Shown: piece by piece, positions 1-9,075 of the stretch
Numbering within the stretch: the stretch's first letter is position 1
How the letters are laid out: every line of letters begins with the position of its first letter
NCBI GenBank assembly: GCA_036274595.1
Contig: DASUFL010000147.1
Location: forward strand, 1-64,000
Source of the DNA: WS-9 sp036274595
GTDB lineage: Bacteria > Eisenbacteria > RBG-16-71-46 > SZUA-252
Direction: 5' to 3'
Length of the DNA stretch: 64,000 bases
Position numbers and translations under genes: made by a program
The notes under the pieces: model-generated
The model's database searches: none
Told to the model about the DNA's origin: nothing
What the model saw: only the letters and a program-made list of their open reading frames with translations

Positions 1-45
1 CACGCTGCTCCGCAGCCGGAACATTCAGCCATCGAGGACTTCCAC

Positions 46-1686
46 ATGAACGCAAGGCAAGGATTCGCGGTGATCGTCCTGGTCACGGCTTTGATCGCCG
101 GGACCTGGGCCGTCGGCAGGGTCCAGGAGACCTCCGACAACACGTACGCGAACATCGAACGATTCATCCAGGTCCTGAGCAAGGTTCGCGACCATTACGT
201 GGAGCCTGTCACCACGGACAAGCTGATGGATTCGGCCATTCGCGGCATGCTTCGGACCCTCGATCCCTACTCGCAGTACCTGGACAAGGACGAGGCCGAG
301 CGCCTCGAAACGACCACCCACGGCTCCTTCGGCGGCATCGGGATCTCGATCGGCATCCGCGACAGCTGGGTGACGGTGATCTCGCCCATCGAGGGCACGC
401 CGGCGTGGCGGGCCGGGATCCAGGGGGGCGACCGGATCATCAAGATCGACGGAGCTTCCACCGAGGGCCTGTCCCTCGACGACGCCATGAAGAAGATGCG
501 CGGCGACAAGGGAACCAAGGTCGAGCTCTCCATTTTCCGCGAGGGCCGCGACAAGCCGATGGACTTCTCCATCACGCGCGACATCATCCAGATCAAGAGC
601 GTCCCCTATGCGGGCGTCCTCAATTACGGGGTGGGCTACATCCGCCTCTCCAACTTCTCCGAGCGCAGCCGCGACGAGATCGACGACGCGCTCGCCAAGA
701 TCGAGAAGCAGAATCCACGCGGCCTGATCCTCGACCTTCGGTACAACCCGGGCGGCCTCCTGTCGCAGGCGGTCGAGGTGTCCGAGGAGTTCGCGCCGCG
801 CGGCAAGAAGATCGTCTTCACCCGCGGCCGGGACGCGACCCAGAACCGCGACTTCTATTCGTCGTCCACGGAGCCGCACCAGAAATATCCGCTCATCGTG
901 CTCGTGAACCAGTGGACCGCGAGCGCTTCGGAGATCGTGTCGGGCGCCGTGCAGGATCTGGACCTCGGCGTCGTGGTCGGACGGAGCACGTTCGGCAAGG
1001 GGCTCGTCCAGACCGTGATCCCGCTCACGCGCAGCGTGCGCGGTCCGAAGCTCAAGCTCACGACCGCGAAGTACTACACGCCGAGCGGCCGCTGCATCCA
1101 GAAGGAGGAGCAGCTCAAGGACGGCGCCTTGGCCGAAAGCGACGATGACGGCGACAGCCCGACCGCGGACCTCCCGGACTCGCTCCGGGCGAAGAAGCCG
1201 CTCCCCGAGTACAAGACCGAGATGGGGCGCACCGTGTACGGCGGCGGCGGCATCGTGCCGGATATCGAGCTCGAGGAAGTGAAGTACCCGCATCTGGTCG
1301 AGGACCTCGAGTCCAAGCAGAGCTTCTTCAAGTACGCGGTCAAGTACGCGACCAAGCACAAGGAGCCGCCGGCCAACTACGCGATCACGCAGGCCATGCG
1401 CGATGAGTTCCTGACCATGGTGAAGGCGGACAAGATCGAGGTCGCGGCGGATTCGCTGGCGATGGCGCAGAAGTTCATCGACACCGGCATGCGGCGCGAG
1501 CTCGCGCGGCGCTACGCCGGGGACGAGGAAGCCTACAGGGTCGCGCTCGAGGACGATCAGCAGGTCCGCGAAGCGGCCTCGCTCATCGACAAGGCGGCGA
1601 CCTTGCCGAAGCTCCTCGCGCTCGCGAACGAGATGAGCAAGTCGCGCGCGTCGGGCAATCCGGACAAGACGCCGAGCGTCCACTAG
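46..1686 (+). CDS. S41 family C-terminal processing peptidase (CtpA/Prc-like)
   Basis: A 546-residue serine protease expected to cut exported proteins near their C-termini in the periplasm. Residues 7-23 form a hydrophobic signal or anchor segment. A PDZ domain covers about residues 93-180 and the S41 core about 190-390. The segment TASASEI holds Ser293, and Lys318 in FGKG lies 25 residues later, the spacing of the catalytic Ser-Lys dyad in Prc and CtpB. A helical C-terminal extension of about 130 residues follows. The ATG at 46 has a GAGGA about eight bases upstream. A frame ending in TGA at 47-49 would overlap this start in ATGA fashion, so an upstream gene may end here, but too little of it is visible to name. 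Family assignment is firm; the substrate is unknown. Confidence 0.95.
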   Translation: MNARQGFAVIVLVTALIAGTWAVGRVQETSDNTYANIERFIQVLSKVRDHYVEPVTTDKLMDSAIRGMLRTLDPYSQYLDKDEAERLETTTHGSFGGIGISIGIRDSWVTVISPIEGTPAWRAGIQGGDRIIKIDGASTEGLSLDDAMKKMRGDKGTKVELSIFREGRDKPMDFSITRDIIQIKSVPYAGVLNYGVGYIRLSNFSERSRDEIDDALAKIEKQNPRGLILDLRYNPGGLLSQAVEVSEEFAPRGKKIVFTRGRDATQNRDFYSSSTEPHQKYPLIVLVNQWTASASEIVSGAVQDLDLGVVVGRSTFGKGLVQTVIPLTRSVRGPKLKLTTAKYYTPSGRCIQKEEQLKDGALAESDDDGDSPTADLPDSLRAKKPLPEYKTEMGRTVYGGGGIVPDIELEEVKYPHLVEDLESKQSFFKYAVKYATKHKEPPANYAITQAMRDEFLTMVKADKIEVAADSLAMAQKFIDTGMRRELARRYAGDEEAYRVALEDDQQVREAASLIDKAATLPKLLALANEMSKSRASGNPDKTPSVH

Positions 1687-1689
1687 CGG

Positions 1690-2751
1690 ATGCAGGCTGG
1701 TGACGTCCGACTGAAAGGGAGAGTCCTCCTGTCGCCGCTCTGCGGCGTCACGGACTCTCCCTTTCGCATGCTCGCGAAGCGCCATGGAGCCGCCATGGTC
1801 TTCTGCGAGATGACCTCCTCCGACGGCCTCGTCCGGAAGAATCCCAAGACCTTCGAGCTGCTCGAGTATCGCCCCGAGGAGCGTCCCATCGGCGCGCAGC
1901 TCTGCGGCGCCGACCCGGTCGTGATGGCGGACGCCGCGCGTATGTGCGCCGACCTCGGCTTCGACACGCTCGATCTCAACTACGGCTGCCCCGTCCGCAA
2001 GGTGATCGCGCGCGAGGCGGGGGCGGCCATGCTCACCGACATGGACCGGCTGGAGCGGGTCACGACCGCGGTCGTGAACGCGGTGCCGCACCTTCCCGTC
2101 ACCGCGAAGATCCGGATCGGCTGGGACCAGAACTCGACCAACGCCCCCGACGTCGCGAGGGTGCTCGAGCGCTCGGGCGTCCGCTGGATCGCGGTGCACG
2201 CCCGCGCCCGCTCGGAGAAGTTCGGCGGAAGGGCGCACTGGGAGGTGATCGGCCAGGTGAAGGAGGCCACGTCGATTCCCGTGATCGGGAACGGCGACGT
2301 GAAGACCCCCGAGGACGCGCTCCGCATGGTCCAGGAGACCGGCTGCGACGGCGTGATGGTGGGTCGCGGCTCCTTCGGCAATCCCTGGCTCTTCGGCCGC
2401 GCGCAGCGTTTGCTGGAAGGGCTCGATCCCGGCCCTGAGCCCTCGCCGCGCGAGCGCATCACGACCGCGATCGCGCACCTTCACGATCTGGCGCGGAAGA
2501 AGGGGGACTACGCCGCCGTGCTCATGCGCAAGCACGTCGCGTGGTACGTGCGCGGCCTCTACGACAACTCCACCCTCTGCCGGAAGATCAACCACGCGCA
2601 GAATCCCGCCGAGACGGAGGCGCTCCTCCTCGAGTATCTCGACATGCTGGAGCGCGCCCCCGAGCCCGTCCTCGCCGAAGCTTCGCCCGGGAACGGCCAC
2701 GGACCGGACGGCGACGAGGCGAACGGGAATGGATCCGGCGACTCTACGTAA
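1690..2751 (+). CDS. dusB: tRNA-dihydrouridine synthase (DusB-like)
   Basis: FMN-dependent enzyme that reduces uridines in the tRNA D-loop. The 353-residue protein has the TIM-barrel signature: substrate-loop motif LSPLCGVTDSPFR near the N-terminus, the catalytic segment NYGCP with Cys100, the FMN-phosphate region IPVIGNGDV and DGVMVGRGSFGNPW, and the helical tRNA-binding domain containing MRKHVAWY. It starts three bases after the peptidase stop, so the two are probably cotranscribed. The last 30 residues are Gly/Asn/Asp-rich, look disordered and overlap the start of larB by 23 bases. Which Dus subfamily and which uridines it modifies cannot be decided from the sequence alone. Confidence 0.93.
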   Translation: MQAGDVRLKGRVLLSPLCGVTDSPFRMLAKRHGAAMVFCEMTSSDGLVRKNPKTFELLEYRPEERPIGAQLCGADPVVMADAARMCADLGFDTLDLNYGCPVRKVIAREAGAAMLTDMDRLERVTTAVVNAVPHLPVTAKIRIGWDQNSTNAPDVARVLERSGVRWIAVHARARSEKFGGRAHWEVIGQVKEATSIPVIGNGDVKTPEDALRMVQETGCDGVMVGRGSFGNPWLFGRAQRLLEGLDPGPEPSPRERITTAIAHLHDLARKKGDYAAVLMRKHVAWYVRGLYDNSTLCRKINHAQNPAETEALLLEYLDMLERAPEPVLAEASPGNGHGPDGDEANGNGSGDST

Positions 2752-3544
2752 GCTCCTCGAGAACGTCCGCCGCGGGACCTTGAGCCCGGCGCGCGCCCTG
2801 GACGAGCTGGCCCGGCTCCCCTTCGAAACCGCCGGCCCCGCGCTCGTCGATCACCACCGGGCCCTCAGGCAGCATCTCCCCGAAGTCATCCTCGGCCAGG
2901 GAAAGACCGTGGCGCAGTGCGTGACCATCGCGCGCGCCGTGGTGAAGAAGAGCGGGCGATGCCTCGCCACGCGCGTGACCGCGGAGCAGGCGCAGGCGCT
3001 GATCGAGGAGTTCGGGGCCGATGCGCGCTGGAACGAGCCGGCGCGGGTGGTGGCGATCGAGCGGGCGCGGCGCGGAGCGAGGCGTGGGAAGGCCACGCCG
3101 GGGAGGACCCGAGCCAAGCGTGGTGGCGAATCGGTGCTCGTGATCAGCGCCGGTACCTCCGACGTTCCCGTCGCCGAGGAGGCCGTGGCGACGCTCGAGT
3201 TCATGGGCGTGCCGGTGACGCGGGTGTACGATGCAGGGGTCGCCGGAATCCATCGCCTGGTCGCCCACGTGAAGGCGCTCCGGAGCGCCGCGGCGATCGT
3301 CGTGGTCGCCGGCATGGAAGGGGCGCTCGCGAGCGTCGTGGCGGGGCTCACCGACCGCCCGGTGATCGCGGTCCCGACGAGCGTCGGCTATGGCGCCTCC
3401 TACGGAGGGCTCGCCGCGCTCCTCGCGATGCTCAACTCCTGCGTCGCCGGGGTGACGGTCGTGAACATCGACAACGGATTCGGCGCCGGCTACGCCGCCG
3501 GCGTGATCGCGAAGCAGTCCAGGAACGGGAGACGTCCACGTTGA
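2729..3544 (+). CDS. larB: Nickel-pincer cofactor biosynthesis protein LarB
   Basis: Carboxylase/hydrolase that acts on nicotinic acid adenine dinucleotide in the first step of making the nickel-pincer nucleotide cofactor of lactate racemase-type enzymes. The 271-residue protein has the LarB N-terminal region (about 1-125) and a PurE-like C-terminal domain (about 135-271) with VLVISAGTSDVPVAEEA, VVVAGMEGALASVVAGL, VPTSVGYGAS and VVNIDNGFGAGYAA. It overlaps dusB upstream and the larC start by four bases downstream, so larB and larC are probably translationally coupled. No larE or larA lies in the window, so the sulfur-transfer step and the client racemase must be encoded elsewhere. Confidence 0.93.
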   Translation: MDPATLRKLLENVRRGTLSPARALDELARLPFETAGPALVDHHRALRQHLPEVILGQGKTVAQCVTIARAVVKKSGRCLATRVTAEQAQALIEEFGADARWNEPARVVAIERARRGARRGKATPGRTRAKRGGESVLVISAGTSDVPVAEEAVATLEFMGVPVTRVYDAGVAGIHRLVAHVKALRSAAAIVVVAGMEGALASVVAGLTDRPVIAVPTSVGYGASYGGLAALLAMLNSCVAGVTVVNIDNGFGAGYAAGVIAKQSRNGRRPR

Positions 3545-4722
3545 CCATCGTCTACTTCGACTGCGTCGCCGGCGCGTCCGGCGACATGATCCTGGGATCG
3601 CTCGTCGCGGCGGGCGCGCCGCTGGCCGAGATCGATCGCAATCTCCGCGCGCTTCCGCTCGAGGGCTTCACCCTCGGGGAGAAGCGCGTCGAGCGGCACG
3701 GCTTCGAGGCGTTCCAGCTCCAGGTCACGACGCAGGAGACGAAGTCTCACCGCCACTTCACCGGAATCAAGCGCCTGCTCGAGAGCGCCCAGCTGCCGAA
3801 GCGAGTCCTCGAGCGCGCGCTCGGCACGTTCGAGATCCTGGGCAAGGCCGAAGCGGCGGCGCACCAGGTGCCGATCGAGAAGGTCCACTTCCACGAGGTG
3901 GGCGCGATCGACGCGATCGTCGACATCGTGGGGACCGCGTGGGCGCTCGAGCTCCTCGGCGTGGACCGCTGCCACGCGAGCGTGATCCCGCAGGGGCGCG
4001 GGTTCGTGCGCGCGGCGCACGGGATCCTTCCGATCCCCGCACCGGCGACGCTCAAGATTCTCGAGGGTGTTGCGGTGCGCCAGACCGAGATCGAGGCCGA
4101 GCTGACGACGCCGACCGGCGCCGCGCTCTTGAAGGCGCTCTGCGCGTCGATCGGTGATCCGGTGGGGATCCGGCCGTCGCGCGTCGGCGTGGCGACGGGG
4201 ACGATGGATTTGAAGGAGCGCCCCAACGTGCTCCGCGCGCTCGTGGGCGAGCCGCTCGCCGGCGACGGCGCGGGGTCGGTCGAGGTGCTCGAGACCACGA
4301 TCGACGACATGAACCCGCAGCTCTACGGGCACCTCACCGAGGCCCTCTTCGAATCGGGCGCGGCCGAGGTCTTCCTCACGCCCGTGCAGATGAAGAAGGG
4401 GCGCCCGGGCGTCCTCGTGACGGCGCTCGCGGATCCGCGACGCTCCGAAGCCGTCGCCGCGCGTCTCTTCGCCGAGTCCTCGACGATCGGCATCCGCGTC
4501 CGCCGCGAGGGACGGATCGAGCTCAGGCGCACGATAACGGAAGTGGAGACCCCGCTCGGCAAGGTGCATGTGAAGACGGTGATGCTCCCCTCGGGCGAGG
4601 AGCGCCGCGTTCCCGAGTACGAAGATCTTCGCCGCATCGCCCGCGCCACGGGCCGTCCTCTGATCGAGGTCATGGAGGAGATCCGCGGCCATCTGATCGA
4701 GGGCGCCCGCTCGGCCTCATGA
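3541..4722 (+). CDS. larC: Nickel-pincer cofactor biosynthesis protein LarC (nickel insertase)
   Basis: CTP-dependent cyclometallase that inserts nickel into the pyridinium dithiocarboxylate nucleotide to complete the pincer cofactor. The 393-residue product begins at a TTG at 3541 with the family N-terminus YFDCVAGASGDM. Other hallmarks are VHFHEVGAIDAIVDIVG, HGILPIPAPATLKIL, ELTTPTGAALLKAL and the C-terminal TTIDDMNPQ followed by FLTPVQMKKGRPG. The frame stays open far upstream of 3541, but that region is out of register with larB and is not LarC-like, so the TTG overlapping the larB stop is preferred. The stop overlaps the next ATG (ATGA). Full length; no frameshift as sometimes seen in two-part larC1/larC2. 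Confidence 0.93.
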   Translation: MTIVYFDCVAGASGDMILGSLVAAGAPLAEIDRNLRALPLEGFTLGEKRVERHGFEAFQLQVTTQETKSHRHFTGIKRLLESAQLPKRVLERALGTFEILGKAEAAAHQVPIEKVHFHEVGAIDAIVDIVGTAWALELLGVDRCHASVIPQGRGFVRAAHGILPIPAPATLKILEGVAVRQTEIEAELTTPTGAALLKALCASIGDPVGIRPSRVGVATGTMDLKERPNVLRALVGEPLAGDGAGSVEVLETTIDDMNPQLYGHLTEALFESGAAEVFLTPVQMKKGRPGVLVTALADPRRSEAVAARLFAESSTIGIRVRREGRIELRRTITEVETPLGKVHVKTVMLPSGEERRVPEYEDLRRIARATGRPLIEVMEEIRGHLIEGARSAS

Positions 4723-6401
4723 TCCGGCTCGAGGGCGCGTCCGCGTCCGTGCCGGGCCGGTCCCGCGCCGAGAGCCCGCGCATTCTCTTCGATCCGATCG
4801 ATATCGACCTCCGCGCGGGCGAGAGCCACCTCGTCCTGGGCTCGAACGGATCCGGCAAGTCCACTCTCGTCCGGATGCTCGCGGGCCTCCGTCCGCCCGC
4901 GTCGGGCGGCGTTTTCCTCGACGGCGCACCCATGGCGCCGGGGCGCGCGTGGCCATCCGTGGCGGTCCTCTTCGAAGAGCCGGATCCGCAATTCCTCGCC
5001 GACACGGTGGAGGGGGAGATCGCGTTCGGGCTCGAGTCCCTGGCGCTTCCACCGGGTGAGATCCGGTCTCGAACGGCCGCCGCCATGGAGCGATTCCATG
5101 TGGCCGATCTCGCATGGCGCGAGCCGTATTCCTTGAGCGGCGGCGAGAAGGCGCGCGTGCTCCTCGCCGCCATGATGGCGGCCGGGCCGCGCGCGATCCT
5201 TCTCGACCAGGCGCTCGCGCATCTGGATCCCGAGACCCGGCGCGCGCTCGAGCGGGATCTCGTGGAGCGGGCCCTGGCCGGGGAGTGCCTTCTCGTCCGC
5301 ACGCATCAGGATTGGGATCCGCCGCTTCCCGGCGAAACGCTGCACGTCATCGAGCGGGCGTCGCTCCGGAAGGTCGATCGTGACGGCGCGGAGCCCCCGA
5401 GCGCGGACGTTCCGTACCCGCTCGCGCTCCGGGCGGCCGCGCTTCTGAGGGAGCGCGGACGCTGGACCTTTCCCTTGGCCATGACGGTCGCGGAGCTTCG
5501 CGCCGGCCTCGAAGCGCCGGGCCCTCTGCCTCGAGCGCCCATCTCCAGAAAGCCGGCCGTCACGGGCGATCCCGCGATCACCCTCAGCGGAGCCTCGTGG
5601 TCTCCGCCGGGAGAGCGCCGGATGCTCGCGCCGATCGATCTCGAGGTGCGGGCGGGCGAGGTCGTGGCGCTCATCGGACGGAGCGGCTCGGGGAAGAGCA
5701 CGATCCTGAAGCTGGCGGCGGGACTCATGGCGCCGTCGGCCGGCTCGGTCCACGCGGCACGCGGGGCCGGACTCGCGCTCGAGTATCCGGAGCGCCAGCT
5801 CTTCGGCCGCACCGTGGAGGAAGACGTGGCCGCGCTCCTCTGGGTCGCCGGGGTTCCCGAGCGCGAGCGCCACGATCGAGCCCGTGCCGCGCTCGAGACC
5901 GTGGGCCTCGATTTCGATCGCTTCGGGACGCGCGTCCCCGCGACCCTGAGCGAGGGCGAGAAGCGCCGGGCCGCGATCGCGGCGCTCCTCGCAGACCGCC
6001 CCGCGACGCTCCTCCTCGACGAGCCGACCGCGGGACTCGATCCCGGCGGCCGAGCCGCGCTCGCCCGCGCCATCAGGGCGGTGAAGGAGGAGGGGCAGGC
6101 CGTGCTCCTCGCGAGCCACGATCTCGACTTCGTCTCCGGCGTGGCCGATCGCGTGGTCGTGCTCGCGCGCGACGACGGCGGGTCGGCCGCGCTCGCGACC
6201 GGGGATCCGGCAGCGATCTGGCGCGACGCGACGCTCCTCGAGCGCGCCGGTCTTCCCGCACCGGAGTTCGTCGCTCTGGCCGATGCGTTTCGCGGGGCAG
6301 GGCTGCTCCGGGACGATGACGTCCGCGACGGGGCGTCGCTCCTCGGTGCGCTCGCCCGCTCGCTCGACGCGGCGCACGGCGCGGTGGAGACGAGCGCGTG
6401 A
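4719..6401 (+). CDS. Two-domain ECF/CbiO-type ABC transporter ATPase
   Basis: A 560-residue fusion of two nucleotide-binding domains of the energy-coupling-factor or metal (CbiO/LarO) type. NBD1 has Walker A GSNGSGKST (41-49), Q-loop FEEPDPQF, signature LSGGE (139-143) and His196. Its Walker B reads ILLDQALAHLD, so Gln164 replaces the usual catalytic Glu. NBD2 has Walker A GRSGSGKST (320-328), Q-loop EYPERQLF, a divergent signature LSEGE, Walker B LLLDEPTAGLD with Glu435, and His467. The pair therefore looks asymmetric, with one consensus and one degenerate site. No membrane (T) or substrate-binding (S) component is nearby. Coupling to larBC suggests nickel or cobalt uptake, but vitamin transport is possible. 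Confidence 0.88.
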   Translation: MIRLEGASASVPGRSRAESPRILFDPIDIDLRAGESHLVLGSNGSGKSTLVRMLAGLRPPASGGVFLDGAPMAPGRAWPSVAVLFEEPDPQFLADTVEGEIAFGLESLALPPGEIRSRTAAAMERFHVADLAWREPYSLSGGEKARVLLAAMMAAGPRAILLDQALAHLDPETRRALERDLVERALAGECLLVRTHQDWDPPLPGETLHVIERASLRKVDRDGAEPPSADVPYPLALRAAALLRERGRWTFPLAMTVAELRAGLEAPGPLPRAPISRKPAVTGDPAITLSGASWSPPGERRMLAPIDLEVRAGEVVALIGRSGSGKSTILKLAAGLMAPSAGSVHAARGAGLALEYPERQLFGRTVEEDVAALLWVAGVPERERHDRARAALETVGLDFDRFGTRVPATLSEGEKRRAAIAALLADRPATLLLDEPTAGLDPGGRAALARAIRAVKEEGQAVLLASHDLDFVSGVADRVVVLARDDGGSAALATGDPAAIWRDATLLERAGLPAPEFVALADAFRGAGLLRDDDVRDGASLLGALARSLDAAHGAVETSA

Positions 6402-8269
6402 TGCGCGCCACGCCTTCACGGCCGCGCCGCCGCGCCCACGTGTCGGGGCGCCCGGGAGTCTCGACGTCGGCCGTCTGGGGCCTCGTGGCGATCGCGTTCC
6501 TCGCGCTCGTCCTCCGGCTCGCATTCGTCGCCGGCGCGTCCCGCCATCCGGTCGAGACCCATCTCGAGCTCGACCCGGCGGTCCACGACGCCAGCGCGTG
6601 GGCGATCGCGAGCGGGCAGGATCCCGAGCCAGGGCCGTACTTCCACGCACCCCTCTACACCCGCGCTCTCGCGCTCGTCTATTCGGTCGCGGGGCACAAT
6701 CCGGCGGCCGCGCGCGCCGCGCAGGCCGTGCTCGGCGCACTGACGGTCCTGCTCATCGGATGGATCGCGGCGCGACTCTGGGGTCCGCGCACGGGATGGA
6801 TCGCCGCCGCGCTCGCCGCGGTGTACCCGCCGCTCGTCTTCTTCAACGGGCAGCTGGTCTCCGCCACGCTCGAGGTGGCGCTCACCGCGCTGTCGCTCCT
6901 CCTCACCCTCCGGGCCGGAGACCGGCCGCGCTCTCCGTGGATCGTGGTCGCGGCCGGGTTCGCGCTCTCTCTTTCCGCGATCACGCGACCGACAGTGCTT
7001 CCGTTCGAGCTGATCGCCGCGGTCTGGCTCGCCGCGCGCGGCGTCGGACGCAGGTCCGTGGCGCTCTACCTGGCCGCGGTCCTCTCGCTTCCGGTCGCCG
7101 TGACCGCGAGGAACGCGATCGTGGGGAAGGACGCCGTCTTCATCGCGTCGCAGGGGGGGATCAACTTCTACATCGGCAATCACGCGGGGGCGGACGGTAC
7201 GACGCCCGACGTTCCGGGCGCGGGCTCCGGGATCACGGCGACGCACGACGCGCCCGCGCGCCTCGCATCGGCCGCGGCGGGCCGGTCCCTGAAGCCGTCC
7301 GAAGTCTCCTCGTACTGGTTCCGGCGCGGGATGGAGTTCTGGGTGAAGAAGCCGATCGCCGCGATGCGCCTCTACGTGCGCAAGGTCCTCTTGATGTGGA
7401 ACCGCCGCGAGCTGCCGAATCTCGTCGACCAGCAGTTCTTCCTGCCGATGTACTCCGGGCTCTATCGCGTCCCCATCTGGCCCGGCTTCGCGATTCTCGC
7501 GCCGATCGCGCTGGCGGTGGCATGGCGCGAGCGCGGCCGCGCCGCGCTCCTCCTTCTCTATCTCGCGACGACGACGGCGGTCACGGCGGCGTTCTTCGTG
7601 TGTGACCGGTTCCGGCTTCCGCTCGTGCTCGGCGTGATCCCGCTCGCCGCGGCCGGCATCGACAGCCTCGTGACCGCCGCCGCGGAGGCGAGGTCACGCG
7701 GGACGAGCGCGCCCGTGCATTTAGGCACGGTCGCGATGTTCCTCGCGGCCTTCGCGCTCGTCTGGGCGCCGTTCCCCAGGCTTCAGCGCACCCAGGCGGG
7801 GATGAGCTGGTATCGCGTGGCGCGCGCGGAGGCAGCCTCGGGCGACCCCGGGGCGGCGCGGAGCTCGTACAAGAACGCGGAGCAGGCGGGCCTGAACCGG
7901 CTCGAATTCTGGAACGAGTACGGCGTCTTCCGGATGCAGAACGGCGACCCCATGGGCGCGGAGTCGCTCTTCCGGCGCGCCCTCATGCTGAACTCGCACT
8001 TCGGCCCCGCGCACGCGAACCTGGCGGAGCTCTACTACCGGCGCGAGACCTACGAGGCGGCGGCCGGGGAATACGCGATCGCGGCGACCTTGATTCCCGA
8101 GCGCGCCGCGGAGCTCTGGGTCAACGCGGGAACGATCTACGAAGGGCTGGGACAGAAGGACCGCGCGCTCGATTGCTACGGTCAGGCGCTCCGGGCGAAA
8201 CCCGGCTTCGACGCGGCGTTGGAAGGGGAGCGTCGAATTCAGGGTGAGACTGGGGGGATGGTCCGGTGA
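6401..8269 (+). CDS. Membrane glycosyltransferase (ArnT/PMT-like GT-C) with C-terminal TPR domain
   Basis: Predicted inner-membrane, polyprenyl-phosphate-sugar-dependent glycosyltransferase of the GT39/ArnT type. A short basic N-terminus precedes a first membrane segment at about 25-45. An extracytoplasmic loop follows with the acidic motif LELDPAVHDASAWA, where family members carry the catalytic Asp. About ten more hydrophobic segments run to residue 460, with PYFHAPLYT in the first luminal region. Residues 470-615 form at least three TPR-like units (for example GDPMGAESLFRRAL and DRALDCYGQALRAKPGF). The start is the ATG overlapping the ATPase stop by one base (TGATG); a GTG one codon earlier is equally possible. 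Acceptor and sugar are unknown. Confidence 0.82.
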   Translation: MRATPSRPRRRAHVSGRPGVSTSAVWGLVAIAFLALVLRLAFVAGASRHPVETHLELDPAVHDASAWAIASGQDPEPGPYFHAPLYTRALALVYSVAGHNPAAARAAQAVLGALTVLLIGWIAARLWGPRTGWIAAALAAVYPPLVFFNGQLVSATLEVALTALSLLLTLRAGDRPRSPWIVVAAGFALSLSAITRPTVLPFELIAAVWLAARGVGRRSVALYLAAVLSLPVAVTARNAIVGKDAVFIASQGGINFYIGNHAGADGTTPDVPGAGSGITATHDAPARLASAAAGRSLKPSEVSSYWFRRGMEFWVKKPIAAMRLYVRKVLLMWNRRELPNLVDQQFFLPMYSGLYRVPIWPGFAILAPIALAVAWRERGRAALLLLYLATTTAVTAAFFVCDRFRLPLVLGVIPLAAAGIDSLVTAAAEARSRGTSAPVHLGTVAMFLAAFALVWAPFPRLQRTQAGMSWYRVARAEAASGDPGAARSSYKNAEQAGLNRLEFWNEYGVFRMQNGDPMGAESLFRRALMLNSHFGPAHANLAELYYRRETYEAAAGEYAIAATLIPERAAELWVNAGTIYEGLGQKDRALDCYGQALRAKPGFDAALEGERRIQGETGGMVR

Positions 8270-8275
8270 CGTCCT

Positions 8276-9058
8276 TCAGCTGCTCAGCGCGTCAACCGCG
8301 ACCCGGTAGATCGTCTCGAGTCCTTTGAGGCTCCGCCTCGCGTGGAACTGGGGTTGCCACAAAAGCTCGCCTTCTGCGTTGCAGAGGACGTCGCTGATCG
8401 TGAAGAGCGCCGCCACCTCGGCCCGGCGGTAGTGGCCCACAGCGAACAGGGCGGCTGCCTCCATCTCGACCGTGAGCACTCCTTGCCTCTGATAGCGCTT
8501 GGCCTCTGCGATCGTCTCCCTGTAAGGCGTGTCGATCGTCCAAGTCGTTCCGCTCGTGAACGCGAGCTTCCGTGATCTGAGACACCCCCGCACACGGGCC
8601 GTGAGCGCTTTCGACGGCCGCGCATAGCGCGACGGCGCGAGGTAGTGATGCGACGATCCCTCGTCACGGATGGCCCGCTCGCAGAGAACCAGATCGCCCG
8701 CGCGGAGGCCCTTTTGCAGCGAACCCGCCGTCCCAATGGAAACGAACCGGCTCACGCCCCATTCGATGCACTCCTCGAGGTGGATCACCGCCTGGGGTGC
8801 GCCTACGCCGAAGTGTCCGATGATCGCGACCCGGTTGCCGGTTTCGGTGAGGAGGAACATCTGGCCAAAGAAGCCCTTGAGGCGCCGCGTTCGGTGATGC
8901 GCCAGGACGTACTCCATCAGGCTGCGGTGGTACGCGATGATCAGGCTGTCTGGGCGGATCGCGGGCACGAGACCGCGGGAACGAGCGTAGGCGACATATT
9001 CTCGTGGCGTGATGAGCGAATCCGATGTGTGCTTCTTCTTGAAGTTCGGAAATGGCAC
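8276..9058 (-). CDS. Nucleoside phosphorylase (PNP/UDP family)
   Basis: A 260-residue phosphorylase that should cleave a nucleoside to free base and ribose 1-phosphate, probably in pyrimidine or purine salvage. The family pattern is present: a Gly-rich phosphate-binding turn IGHFGVGAPQAV, FVSIGTAGSLQKGLRAGD, and the base/ribose motif TVEMEAAALFAVGHYR. The frame runs open for another 150 codons upstream, but that part only shadows the neighbouring gene. The chosen start is a GTG at 9058 preceded by GGGGGAAG at the expected distance. It lies 17 bases after the upstream small gene and close to the pyr operon on the other strand, which fits a salvage role. Uridine specificity is likely but not proven. 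Confidence 0.82.
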   Translation of the reverse strand: MPFPNFKKKHTSDSLITPREYVAYARSRGLVPAIRPDSLIIAYHRSLMEYVLAHHRTRRLKGFFGQMFLLTETGNRVAIIGHFGVGAPQAVIHLEECIEWGVSRFVSIGTAGSLQKGLRAGDLVLCERAIRDEGSSHHYLAPSRYARPSKALTARVRGCLRSRKLAFTSGTTWTIDTPYRETIAEAKRYQRQGVLTVEMEAAALFAVGHYRRAEVAALFTISDVLCNAEGELLWQPQFHARRSLKGLETIYRVAVDALSS

Positions 9059-9075
9059 GCCCGTGTCTTCCCCCG

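Noticed and set aside
1..48. End of an upstream gene overlapping the peptidase ATG
   Set aside because: A frame with TGA at 47-49 exists, but fifteen codons without a recognisable motif cannot support a gene call.
25..2700. A very long open frame on the minus strand (about 890 codons)
   Set aside because: It is the mirror of the peptidase and dihydrouridine synthase genes in GC-rich DNA; its protein is Arg/Glu/His-rich with no domain.
4323..6740. An 800-codon minus-strand frame opposite larC and the ATPase
   Set aside because: Low-complexity Arg-rich product; both plus-strand genes have complete family motifs.
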